Assembly (NCBI GenBank): GCA_023386155.1
Contig: JAEWKH010000168.1
Span: 1-27,655, forward strand
Source: Pseudomonadota bacterium
Lineage (GTDB): Bacteria; Pseudomonadota; Alphaproteobacteria; Rhizobiales; Beijerinckiaceae
Reading direction: 5' to 3'
DNA: 27,655 nucleotides
The notes under the pieces are model-generated. The model saw only the letters and a program-made list of their open reading frames with translations. It was not told the origin of the DNA and searched no databases. Below, one piece after another: positions 1 through 7,561 of the stretch. Made by a program: the position numbers and the translations under genes. Every line of letters starts with the position of its first letter. Within the stretch, counting starts at the first letter, position 1.

Positions 1-1064
1 ATCGAGATCGAGAGCTCCTCGGTGGCGGCCGCCACCGTCTGCACGTTGGCCGAGGTCTGCTGCGCGGCCGACGAGACGGTGACCAGCTGACCGGCGGACT
101 GCTCGACCCCTGCCGACATCGAGCCTGCCGTGGCCTCCATCTCGGTGGCGGCCGAGGACAAGCCATGAGTCAGGGCCGAGACATTGGCCTCGAAGCGCTT
201 GGTGAGCTGGTCGAGTGCCTCCGCGCGGCGCATCTTGGCGTCCGCCTCGATGGCCGCGGCCTCATCCGATGCCTTCTTCGCGATCAGTGCATCCTTGAAA
301 ACTTCCATCGCGGTTGCCATCGAGCCGACCTCGTCCCGACGACCGATTCCCGGAATGGCGATGTTCAGATTGTTCGACGCGAGGCTGTTCATTGCCTCGG
401 TCATCAGCCGGATGGGGCGAGCAATTGCTTGGCTCAACGATAAACCTGCTGCGATCGCGATACCGACGAGAGCCGCCATTCCAATGAGCGCCGTGATCAT
501 CGATGAAGAATGCGCCTGTTGCGACTCCCGCGCACGTTCGCTTAGGAGAGCACGCTCCGCCTGATCGATCTCTCGTGCTTTCTGGCGGATCCCATCCATA
601 GATGTCTTGCCAGCGCCGCTCGCCTCCAGCGCGCGCGCTTGTTCGCGGGTACCGGCATTCGCCATCAGTGAGATCTCTTTCTCAGCGACATCCGTACGCC
701 AGGACTGAGCAAAGCGGTCGAGTTCTGCCAGACGCGCCTGTTGCTGCGGGTTGTCGGAGGTCAGCGCCTTGATCTCATTGAATTCACGGCTGTAGCTGTC
801 GATGCCGTTCTTGTAGGGCTCAAGGAATTTCGGATCGGCCGCGACGAGGTAGCCTCGAATGCCTGTCTCCTGGTCGACCATGGCGGCCGTGACGCCGTTC
901 AGCTTCTCAAGAACAAGGTAGGTATGGCTCGTCCACTTTTCCGTATCACGGATGACACTCAGGTTACGGTAATTCAACATAGTTGTTGCACCCGAAATCA
1001 AGATGATCAACAGAAATGCAAAAAGAAGTTTCTTTCCAATAGATAAGTTATTTATGATGTTCAT
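1..1064 (-). CDS. Methyl-accepting chemotaxis protein with CHASE3 sensor (C-terminus cut by window edge)
   Basis: Inner-membrane chemoreceptor that would signal to CheA/CheW. About 354 residues are visible. The first transmembrane helix is near residues 12-30. A periplasmic helical CHASE3-type domain follows (DQETGIRGYLV near 64-74). The second transmembrane helix is near 187-208, then a HAMP linker to about 262, then the start of the methyl-accepting coiled coil (residues 285 onward, with ATEMEATAGSM and the alphaproteobacterial VQTVAAATEELSISI pattern). The conserved hairpin tip of the signalling domain lies outside the window, so the gene is partial at its 3' end. The ATG at 1064 is chosen because it opens a normal MCP N-terminus. 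No strong Shine-Dalgarno is visible before it. The ligand cannot be told from sequence. Confidence 0.93.
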   Translation of the reverse strand, partial: MNIINNLSIGKKLLFAFLLIILISGATTMLNYRNLSVIRDTEKWTSHTYLVLEKLNGVTAAMVDQETGIRGYLVAADPKFLEPYKNGIDSYSREFNEIKALTSDNPQQQARLAELDRFAQSWRTDVAEKEISLMANAGTREQARALEASGAGKTSMDGIRQKAREIDQAERALLSERARESQQAHSSSMITALIGMAALVGIAIAAGLSLSQAIARPIRLMTEAMNSLASNNLNIAIPGIGRRDEVGSMATAMEVFKDALIAKKASDEAAAIEADAKMRRAEALDQLTKRFEANVSALTHGLSSAATEMEATAGSMSAGVEQSAGQLVTVSSAAQQTSANVQTVAAATEELSIS

Positions 1065-1569
1065 CGCTGCGCCCCGCTTTACTCTCTCGACCCAATGTTG
1101 TGTTGATTGTGGGGAGGGCTCCCTGCTTGAAAGCTGACCCTTCCATGGCTCATCCGCATTACGTGGGACGTTCTTGCTCACGATGCACCTGATGGGACCA
1201 GGCTTTTTATAGCCGCTCTAATTTGTGCAGCGCACTACGGGAAAATACTTAGTACGGCTAAATTATTATTTAAAATGGTCGGATATTTTTGCCAAATATT
1301 AGTAATATGTTAAATTTTTACTTTTGATTAAAGAATTACTTCAAACTTTTTTATCCTACAGATCGCGACATAGACGATTGGTTGTGGGCTATTGAAACAG
1401 CCCATGGCCCGTTGACGACCTCCCCGCATCGTCGCGGTAGTCACACGCCTTTGCAACGCGCCTGAAACAGGCGATCACGAGCTATCACCCAGAGCTTGCG
1501 CGAGGCTGAGAGAGAGTGTGTCCTTAGAGGCCTTTACTCACTTACGACGATGGCGAGCCGCACCTATCC

Positions 1570-1723
1570 GAAATGCTTTATTCTTCCGGGCCTCCGATAC
1601 CTCGCATGATCAGCGAGGGGGTCCTTCCCTCCTTCGGCCTGAAAGTCATAATCCCAACTCCGATCCAGGTTTGCCCCTACGGATCGCACCTGAGCGCCTT
1701 CCGACGGAAGGCGCTTCTTTTTT
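1570..1723 (+). ncRNA. Candidate small RNA or leader ending in an intrinsic terminator
   Basis: The plus-strand terminator at 1694-1723 has no gene in front of it, so something untranslated probably ends there. Upstream are a hairpin CCTCGC/GCGAGG (about 1600-1618), a pyrimidine-rich CCTTCCCTCC stretch (about 1624-1634) and possible CAGGT/ACCTG pairing. I do not recognise an RNA family and the 5' end is a guess. The alternative is an attenuated leader of the PilZ gene. Confidence 0.25.
1694..1723 (+). terminator. Intrinsic terminator
   Basis: Perfect 9-bp stem GCGCCTTCC / GGAAGGCGC with loop GAC, followed directly by TTCTTTTTT. Confidence 0.85.
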
Positions 1724-1742
1724 GGGCTATACAGCAACGGAT

Positions 1743-1776
1743 AAAACCGGATCCACGTTTCGCACGATGCGCCAGG
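1743..1776 (+). repeat. Dispersed hairpin repeat, copy 1
   Basis: Contains the family loop CCGGATCCAC followed by GTTTCGC and the tail ACGATGCGCCA, shared with the copies near 9.8 and 10.4 kb. Here the left stem arm is degenerate (TAAAA). Confidence 0.65.
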
Positions 1777-1868
1777 GGTTCGCCTCGCGGGGCCGGTGGC
1801 TCCAAGACCATTTTCACACCAGCTTCACTGCTTAAAAGAGCTTATTCCTCAGTCGCAGGATCGCAAGC

Positions 1869-2129
1869 ATGAGCCATTGGATACCCGAGCGCCGATCAAG
1901 TCCGCGCCATCTCACTCAACTTCAGGGGCGGATCGCGGGTCAGGCTGCTCAGGAGCCGATCGAGTGCACGATTTGGGACCTGTCGGAAGCCGGGGTACGC
2001 CTTGTCGTGACCCCGCCTGCCGATGTTCCGCTGGAGTTCGAGCTTCGCATTCCGTCGGAAGACGCGAGAGCGTGGGTCCGGCTGGTATGGACCACCGGAA
2101 CGCATTACGGGGCAAGGTTCATGGATTAG
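1869..2129 (+). CDS. Single-domain PilZ protein (putative c-di-GMP binder)
   Basis: An 86-residue cytoplasmic protein that is essentially one PilZ domain. The N-terminal arginine motif (RRSSPR, residues 8-13) and the D-x-S-x-x-G motif (DLSEAGVRL, about 37-45) are the two c-di-GMP contacts of the family, and both are present. The C-terminal WTTGTHYGARF strand is also typical. Small stand-alone PilZ proteins usually act as adaptors that change motility, polysaccharide or pilus activity when c-di-GMP rises. Its target here is unknown, although a chemoreceptor lies about 800 bases away on the opposite strand. ATG at 1869 follows an AGGATC element. It is convergent with the DUF192 gene, with 26 bases between the stop codons. 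Confidence 0.88.
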   Translation: MSHWIPERRSSPRHLTQLQGRIAGQAAQEPIECTIWDLSEAGVRLVVTPPADVPLEFELRIPSEDARAWVRLVWTTGTHYGARFMD

Positions 2130-2155
2130 GGGATCGTGCGGCCCCGAACGACGCG

Positions 2156-2623
2156 CTATCGCTTGAAGATCGGGTGCTCCACCCGGTCGCCGGCCTTGAT
2201 CCCGAGCCTGGCCGCCGTGCCGGCATTCAGCTCCAGAACCGAGAGAACAGGTTCGCCGGAGGAGATGGTGCGGGTTGAGAGGGGTTCGGTATTGGCCGCG
2301 ATCCGGGCAATCGTTCCATCGGGGCGAATGAACAGCATGTCGAGGGGCAGATAGGTATTCTGCATCCACATGGACACGGGCTCGACCCTGCCGAAATCGA
2401 ACAGCATGCCCTGATCGGCCGGCATGGTCCGGCGGAACATGAGCCCCTGGGCGCGGTCCGCGTCGTTGCGGGCGACCTCGACCTTGAAGGTCTGCCGCTG
2501 TCCACCCTGCGTCGTGATGGACAGGGTCTCTAATGCCTGAGCATAAACCGCACCGGCGAAGAGGACGAGAAAGCTCAGGGCCGGGAAAGCCGGCCGAATA
2601 CGCGACAGCACGGGCTGGCTCAT
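2156..2623 (-). CDS. Secreted DUF192 protein
   Basis: 155 residues. The N-terminus is a signal peptide (hydrophobic run 15-26, likely cleavage after AQA near residue 30), followed by a DUF192 domain. Family hallmarks are RAQGLMFRRTMP, GMLFDFG, SMWMQNTYLPLDMLFI and the end AGDRVEHPIF. The function of DUF192 is not established. The fold is a small beta-rich domain found in exported or envelope proteins. The frame stays open upstream through the neighbouring gene, but the real start is the ATG at 2623, because it begins the signal peptide. The A of that ATG is also the last base of the upstream TGA (TGATG), so translation is probably coupled to the cold-shock gene. Confidence 0.88.
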   Translation of the reverse strand: MSQPVLSRIRPAFPALSFLVLFAGAVYAQALETLSITTQGGQRQTFKVEVARNDADRAQGLMFRRTMPADQGMLFDFGRVEPVSMWMQNTYLPLDMLFIRPDGTIARIAANTEPLSTRTISSGEPVLSVLELNAGTAARLGIKAGDRVEHPIFKR

Positions 2624-3243
2624 CAATGGGAGTGCGGCAGGGCCATGTCGGCCAGACGGACCTCGGCGGCCATGAGGCCCTTGGAGCCGTCGCCGAAACG
2701 GACGAAGACCCGTTCTCCCGGCTTCAACTCGGCAATGCCGTATCGGCGCAGGGTTTCCATATGGACGAAGATGTCCGGCTTGCCCTCCCCCTGTGTCAGG
2801 AAGCCGAAGCCGCGCAGCCGGTTGAACCATTTCACGACCGCCGGCTCCAGGCCGCTGGTCGGCACGACCTGGACATGGGTCCTGGGCAGAGGCAGCTCGG
2901 AGGGATGCAGCGCGGTGGATTCGTCCAGCGAGAGGATGCGGAAGGCCTGCAGGCCGCGCGGACGCTGAACCGCCTCGACGACGATCCGGGCGCCTTCGTT
3001 GGCGGCCTGGTAGCCGTCCCGGCGCAGGCACGTCACATGGAGCAGAACATCGGGCATGCCGTTGTCGGGCACGATGAATCCGAACCCCTTGGCGACATCG
3101 AACCACTTGATGCGGCCGCTGACCTGGACGAGCTCGAGAGCGCCCTCCTCCGAGGTCGGCTGTGCGACCTCGCGGCGGCCCTGATCTAATGAGGAATTCT
3201 CCTCGCGGAGACTGAAAGAATTGGAGCCGTAATCGCCAGTCAT
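2623..3243 (-). CDS. Tandem cold-shock-domain protein
   Basis: 206 residues with two CspA-type domains that bind single-stranded RNA/DNA. Domain 1 is about residues 41-106, with RNP1 KGFGFI at 52-57 and RNP2-like VLLHV at 66-70. Domain 2 is about 135-198, with RGFGFL at 144-149 and DIFVH at 157-161. The first 40 residues are polar and probably disordered. Double-CSD proteins of this layout are common in Hyphomicrobiales and are thought to act as RNA chaperones. ATG at 3243 is used. A TTG twelve bases upstream (3255) is in frame and would add four residues, but neither has a clear Shine-Dalgarno. The stop overlaps the next ATG by one base. Confidence 0.9.
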   Translation of the reverse strand: MTGDYGSNSFSLREENSSLDQGRREVAQPTSEEGALELVQVSGRIKWFDVAKGFGFIVPDNGMPDVLLHVTCLRRDGYQAANEGARIVVEAVQRPRGLQAFRILSLDESTALHPSELPLPRTHVQVVPTSGLEPAVVKWFNRLRGFGFLTQGEGKPDIFVHMETLRRYGIAELKPGERVFVRFGDGSKGLMAAEVRLADMALPHSH

Positions 3244-3369
3244 GAAATTACCCAAACTCGAATCATGAACCCGATTCTTAATAAGAGGATAACATCGTCT
3301 TGAATCAGGGGAAGCCGGAAACGCGCATCGGCGGGCGATGAAATTTTCGGCACACTCATGCTCTTGAAT

Positions 3370-4133
3370 TTACGACACAAATACTGAGAAGACCGAACCG
3401 ATTTCGGCCCGGATTACCAGATCGGCAGCCTCATCCAGGGGGGTCGGCTCCCGATTGACGATCACGAGCCGGGCCCCGTTTTCCTTGGCGAAGGCCGGAA
3501 AGGCCGCTGCCGGATAGACGACCAGCGATGAGCCCGCGACCAGAAAAAGGTCGCAGGATGCCGTCAGCCTCTGCGCCCGGCGCATGGCGTCCTCGGGCAT
3601 GGCTTGCCCGAACTAGATCGTGGCCGATTTGAGGATCCCCCGCAGGTCCGGCAATCCGGCGGCTCGCCAGTGGAGTCGAAGCATTGCCTTACCCACTCCA
3701 GCTCATGGCGCCGGCCACAGGTCAGGCACTTGGCATAGGTGCCGTTGCCGTGCAGCTCGATGACCTGATCCGCTGTGAGGCCCGATGCCTGATGAAGCCC
3801 ATCGGTGTTCTGCGTAATGACGGCCGGCATGCGACCGGAAGCGACGAGGGACGCGAAGCCGAGATGACCCAGGCTGGGCCTTGCGCCCCGATGAAGGTCA
3901 TCCATGGCGAATTTCCGCCGCCAAGCCTCCCGGCGGGCCTCCGCGCTCTGGAGGAAGAGTTCGAAGGGAAGCGGCTTGTGGCGCGTCCAGGGGCTGCCGG
4001 GCGAGCGGAAATCGGGGATGCCGCTCTCCGTCGAGATCCCGGCTCCGGTGAAGCCCGCAACGATGCGAGCATCTTGAATCATGTCCCGTAATGTGGCGAT
4101 TGACGTGTCGGGGCTCTCTGTCATGTCACTCAC
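3370..4133 (-). pseudogene. Sir2-family NAD-dependent protein deacylase, disrupted
   Basis: Two frames together cover a full sirtuin. The 5' part has the NAD site TGAGISTESGIPDFRSPG, the QNTDGLH motif, the catalytic histidine of IELHGNG, and the zinc cysteines CLTC and CRTC. Just after CRTCGG the frame is lost: a run of five G (plus strand 3637-3641) stands where six would keep the frame. In the restored frame (ILKSATI-stop-FGQAMPEDAM) a TAG follows at plus 3613-3615, where family members usually have a serine codon such as TCG. The rest (DLFLVAGSSLVVYPAA, VIVNREPTP) is intact to the stop at 3370. A protein ending after the second CxxC would lack half of the Rossmann fold. The start is GTG at 4133, or an in-frame ATG at 4124. 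Confidence 0.85.
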
Positions 4134-4183
4134 ATAAGGTTTGCGAACCGGGAGGGAACGCCTTCAGCCATGAGGCCCATGAT

Positions 4184-5143
4184 TTGACAGCCATCTCCGC
4201 GCAAGCACGAACCGCCGCATCCCAGCGATGGGACGCCATCGATGTCGCCCGCGGCACTGCGATCGCCGCGATGATCGTCTATCATTTCAGCTGGGACCTG
4301 AGCTTCCTGCAACTGATTGGGACGAACATCCTCCAGGTCCCGGCCTGGCGCTGGTTCGCGCGGGGAATCGCGGGCTCGTTTCTGGCCCTTGCCGGTTTCG
4401 GCCTGGTGCTGGCCCATGCCCAGGGATTCCGGCCGATGTCGTTCCTGAGGCGTCTCGCGCAGGTCGGCGGCGCAGCCCTGGCCGTGACCCTCGTGACCTA
4501 TTTTGCCTTTCCCGGAAGCTACATCTTCTTCGGCATCCTTCACTGCATTGCCGTCTCGAGCGTGCTGGCCCTGCCCTTCCTGCGACTGCCTCCGGCCCTG
4601 ACCTTGGTTGCGGCCGCATTCTGCCTGATCGCCCCCTGGCTCTTCACGAGCCCCGCCCTCGATGCGCCCTGGCTCGACTGGCTCGGCCTCGGCGCGACCG
4701 ACCCGGTGACGAACGACTACGTGCCGGTCTTTCCCTGGTTCGGCCTCGTCCTCATCGGCGTGGCGGCCGGAAAACTGCTGCTCCCACGGCAGGAGGCGCT
4801 CGGCCTTGCGCGCTGGCGCGCCGACACCCGGTTCTCCAGGGCATTGATATGGGCCGGGCGCAAGAGCCTGCCGATCTATCTGACCCACCAGGTCGTCCTT
4901 CTCGGCCTCCTCTACGGCATCGCCCAGATCGCAGGCCCGAATCCCTCGGCGGCCTGCCAGAGGGTGTGCCTGATGCAGAACGGCGATCCGGCCCTGTGCC
5001 CCTCCGTCTGCTCCTGCATCGTGCAGCAGGTCCCCGAGCGGGATCTCTGGCAGAGGATCCTCGCCAACAAGGCCGTCGACGAGGACGACCGGCGGATCTC
5101 ACGAGCGGCGCAGCAATGCATGCGCCAGAATCCGCCGTCGTAG
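4184..5143 (+). CDS. DUF1624 / HGSNAT-catalytic-like integral membrane protein
   Basis: About 319 residues with seven or so transmembrane helices. The opening RWDAIDVARGTAIAAMIVYHFSWDL matches the DUF1624 (heparan-alpha-glucosaminide N-acetyltransferase catalytic-like) family of membrane acyltransferases, as does the later SLPIYLTHQ near residue 227. The bacterial substrate is unknown. The C-terminal 70 residues are hydrophilic and unusually cysteine-rich (ACQRVC, LCPSVCSC, QQCM). The start is uncertain. TTG at 4184 is preferred because a GAGG lies about eight bases before it. An ATG at 4091 is in frame, but it would overlap the sirtuin gene and add 31 non-conserved residues. The gene is divergent from the sirtuin pseudogene. 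Confidence 0.8.
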   Translation: MTAISAQARTAASQRWDAIDVARGTAIAAMIVYHFSWDLSFLQLIGTNILQVPAWRWFARGIAGSFLALAGFGLVLAHAQGFRPMSFLRRLAQVGGAALAVTLVTYFAFPGSYIFFGILHCIAVSSVLALPFLRLPPALTLVAAAFCLIAPWLFTSPALDAPWLDWLGLGATDPVTNDYVPVFPWFGLVLIGVAAGKLLLPRQEALGLARWRADTRFSRALIWAGRKSLPIYLTHQVVLLGLLYGIAQIAGPNPSAACQRVCLMQNGDPALCPSVCSCIVQQVPERDLWQRILANKAVDEDDRRISRAAQQCMRQNPPS

Positions 5144-5201
5144 GGAGATCCATCATTCCCCTGCGCCGTATTCAGCCTCGCGCCATTGACGGATACGCCG
5201 G

Positions 5202-6242
5202 CTAAACCACGTTCAGCCGGGCCTCCTTCGAGGTCCGCTCGGCCCTCGCCTCGGCCAGCAGGCAGAGGAGCTCGAACGCGATGGAAGCTCCTACCAGGGC
5301 GGTGCCGCCGGACTGGTCGAGCGGCGGCGAGACCTCGACCATGTCGGCGCCCACGAGGTTGAGGTGCCGGAAGCCGCGCACGAGCTGGAGCGCCTCGCGG
5401 CTCGTGAAGCCGCCGATTTCCGGCGTGCCGGTGCCCGGCGCGAAGGCCGGATCGATGGAATCGATGTCGAACGTGAAATAGGTCGGCTCCCCGCCGACGA
5501 TGCGGCGAGCCTCGGCGATCGCATAGGGAACGCCCTTCTCCGCCACCTCTTCCATATCGATGATGCGGATGCCCTGGCCGAGCGCCCAGTCGCGCTCGTC
5601 GGCGGAATACATGTGCCCCCGGATGCCGATCTGCACCATGCGCTTCGGGTCGAGCACGCCGTCCTCGATGGCGCGGCGGAACGGAGTGCCGTGCGTGAGC
5701 TTCTGCCCGCCGAAATAGGTGTCGCCCGTGTCGCTGTGCGCATCGATGTGGATCATGCCCATGGGTCCGCTCTTCGCGGCGAGCGCGCGCAGGATCGGGT
5801 ACGAGACGATGTGATCGCCGCCGATGGAAAGGGGCGTCACGCCGCCCTGGTGGAGATAGGATATCTCGGCCTCGATGCGGCGAAGCGTATCCTGCACGTC
5901 GATGGGATTGACGGGGACGTCGCCCACATCGGCGCAGGCGCAGAGGTCGTAGGGGGCGACCATGGTCCCGTAATTGACGAGACGCATGAGCGACGAGGCC
6001 TCACGCACCTGGCGCGGCCCGAGGCGGGTTCCGGGGCGGTTCGTCGTGGCCCCGTCGAAGGGAATGCCCAGGATGGCGATATCGATCTCGCCCGGCGCCT
6101 GCACGGGAGCGAGATAGGGCAGCCGCATGAAGGTCGAGATGCCGGCAAAGCGCGGCACCACCATTCCGGACAAGGGCTGATAAGCCTCCAGGCGCTGTTC
6201 GCGCGTCGCGGCTTGCTGCGTCTTCTTCAGGTTCTGTGCCAT
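5202..6242 (-). CDS. Agmatinase-family ureohydrolase (agmatinase / guanidinobutyrase / arginase-like)
   Basis: 346 residues of the arginase/agmatinase superfamily, which releases urea from a guanidino substrate at a two-metal (usually Mn) centre. Metal ligands visible: H144 in GGDH, D167, H169 and D171 in DAHSD, D259 and D261 in FDIDSID. The N-terminus (PLSGMVVPRFAGISTFMRLP) is the pattern of the SpeB/guanidinobutyrase branch rather than true arginases. Start ATG 6242 is chosen over an in-frame codon at 6347 because the longer form reaches into the neighbour. It lies 19 bases behind the aminotransferase gene on the same strand and is surely cotranscribed. The substrate is not settled: agmatine, 4-guanidinobutyrate and arginine are all possible given this neighbour. 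Confidence 0.88.
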   Translation of the reverse strand: MAQNLKKTQQAATREQRLEAYQPLSGMVVPRFAGISTFMRLPYLAPVQAPGEIDIAILGIPFDGATTNRPGTRLGPRQVREASSLMRLVNYGTMVAPYDLCACADVGDVPVNPIDVQDTLRRIEAEISYLHQGGVTPLSIGGDHIVSYPILRALAAKSGPMGMIHIDAHSDTGDTYFGGQKLTHGTPFRRAIEDGVLDPKRMVQIGIRGHMYSADERDWALGQGIRIIDMEEVAEKGVPYAIAEARRIVGGEPTYFTFDIDSIDPAFAPGTGTPEIGGFTSREALQLVRGFRHLNLVGADMVEVSPPLDQSGGTALVGASIAFELLCLLAEARAERTSKEARLNVV

Positions 6243-6261
6243 GGCTCGTCGTCCCCGAGCA

Positions 6262-7461
6262 TCAATGAACCGCACGGGCGAAAACCCGCTCGATCCGCTC
6301 CATCCCCCAGTCGACCTCGTCCCGGGTGATGGTGAGAGGCGGCGCAAAGCGCAGCACCGTGCCGTGCGTATCCTTCGAGAGAATGCCGTTCTCGAGCAGC
6401 GCGTCGCAGACCGCGCGGGCGGAGACCACGTTCGGATCCACCTCCACGCCGACCCACAGGCCCTTCCCGCGCACGTCCTTCACGATGTTGCTGCGCATGG
6501 CGCGCAGGCGATCCTGGAGATAGGCTCCCATCTCCGCGCTGCGCTCGACGAGATGCTCCTCCTCGATCACGGTAAGCGCCTCGAGGCCGATCCGGGCCGC
6601 CAGGGGATTGCCCCCGAAGGTCGAGCCGTGGGATCCGGGGTTGAAGACGCTCATGACCTCGCGCGTGCCCACGAAGGCCGAGACCGGATAGACCCCGCCG
6701 CCCAGCGCCTTGCCCAGGATCAGGCCGTCCGGCCTGATGCCCTCGTGCTGATGGGCGAACCAGCGGCCCGTGCGGCCGAGACCCGACTGAACCTCGTCGA
6801 GGATCAAAAGAACGTTGTGCCTGTCGCAGATGGCGCGCAGCTCCTTCAGGTAGCCCTCCGGCGGCACCACGATGCCCGCCTCGCCCTGGATCGGCTCGAT
6901 CAGGACCGCGCAGGTGTTGCCGGTGATCGCCTTCTCAACCGCCCCCGCATCCCCGAACGGCACGAGCTTGAAGCCGCCGGAAAAGGGACCGAAGCCCTCC
7001 CGATAGTCCTCATCCGACGAGAAGCCGACGATGGTGGTCGTGCGGCCATGGAAATTGTTGTTCGCGACGATGATTTCCGCCTGGTCCCTGGCGATCTTCT
7101 TCCTCGCATAACCCCATCGCCGGGCGGCCTTGATGGCTGTCTCGACGGCCTCTGCGCCGGTATTCATCGGCAGCGCCATGTCGAGGCCCGAGACGTGGAC
7201 GAGGCGCTCCAGGAAGGGGCCGAGGAGTTCCGTGTGATAGGCTCTGCTGGTGACCGCGAGCTTCGCGGCCTGCTCGGCCATCGCCTTCAGGATGCGCGGA
7301 TGCCCGTGCCCGAGGCTGACGGCCGAATAGGCGCTCATCATGTCGAGGTAGCGCCGGCCCTCCGTATCGGTGGCCCAGACGCCCTTCGCTTCCCTCAGGA
7401 CGACAGGCAAGGGATCGTAATTGGCGGCGGCGACTGTCCGTTCGAGAGCGATGTAATCCAT
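6262..7461 (-). CDS. rocD: Ornithine--oxo-acid transaminase
   Basis: 399 residues, class III PLP aminotransferase of the ornithine delta-aminotransferase type. It moves the delta-amino group of ornithine to 2-oxoglutarate to give glutamate-5-semialdehyde. Seen: MNTGAEAVETAIK (phosphate-binding region), NNNFHGRTTT, LDEVQSGLGRTG with the PLP aspartate D222, and the Schiff-base lysine K251 in LGKALGGGVYP. The full length matches the family. The ATG at 7461 has a strong GGAGGAG six bases upstream. It sits between an Lrp-type regulator gene upstream and the ureohydrolase downstream, on one strand. Together with a ureohydrolase this fits arginine catabolism. Action on another omega-amino acid such as GABA cannot be excluded. 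Confidence 0.9.
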   Translation of the reverse strand: MDYIALERTVAAANYDPLPVVLREAKGVWATDTEGRRYLDMMSAYSAVSLGHGHPRILKAMAEQAAKLAVTSRAYHTELLGPFLERLVHVSGLDMALPMNTGAEAVETAIKAARRWGYARKKIARDQAEIIVANNNFHGRTTTIVGFSSDEDYREGFGPFSGGFKLVPFGDAGAVEKAITGNTCAVLIEPIQGEAGIVVPPEGYLKELRAICDRHNVLLILDEVQSGLGRTGRWFAHQHEGIRPDGLILGKALGGGVYPVSAFVGTREVMSVFNPGSHGSTFGGNPLAARIGLEALTVIEEEHLVERSAEMGAYLQDRLRAMRSNIVKDVRGKGLWVGVEVDPNVVSARAVCDALLENGILSKDTHGTVLRFAPPLTITRDEVDWGMERIERVFARAVH

Positions 7462-7561
7462 GGGTCTCCTCCATGGACAAGCTTACGGGCGGCATGCTCC
7501 GGTTGAGGCTGAATTCCCGCTTGGCCACAGCCGTTTCTGTCGCCACCTCCCGCGCACGCGC

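Larger units (their letters stand above)
1065..1868. other. 804-base gap: AT-rich tract, hairpins, repeat copy, candidate RNA
   Basis: No convincing gene is seen. Bases 1225-1370 are markedly AT-rich compared with the GC-rich flanks and lie upstream of the chemoreceptor, so they may hold its promoter. Small perfect hairpins occur at 1385-1404 (TGGGCT/AGCCCA) and 1459-1473 (CGCCTG AAA CAGGCG). A strong plus-strand terminator lies at 1694-1723 and a dispersed repeat copy at 1743-1776. Open frames here lack ribosome sites and family-like sequence. Confidence 0.6.

Noticed and set aside
1752..1813. Possible tRNA because of GGTTCG and a trailing CCA
   Set aside because: No cloverleaf arms could be formed around it, and part of the stretch is a repeat copy.
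2156..3106. A fused 316-codon form of the DUF192 protein extending upstream
   Set aside because: The extension is the out-of-frame shadow of the cold-shock gene. The ATG at 2623 starts a proper signal peptide.
3370..4133. Programmed frameshift plus stop read-through producing a full sirtuin
   Set aside because: No slippery heptamer with a downstream structure was evident, and recoding would be needed twice within about 25 bases. Gene decay is simpler.
6241..7506. A 421-codon plus-strand frame over rocD
   Set aside because: Antisense shadow of an intact aminotransferase with a strong ribosome site and all catalytic residues.
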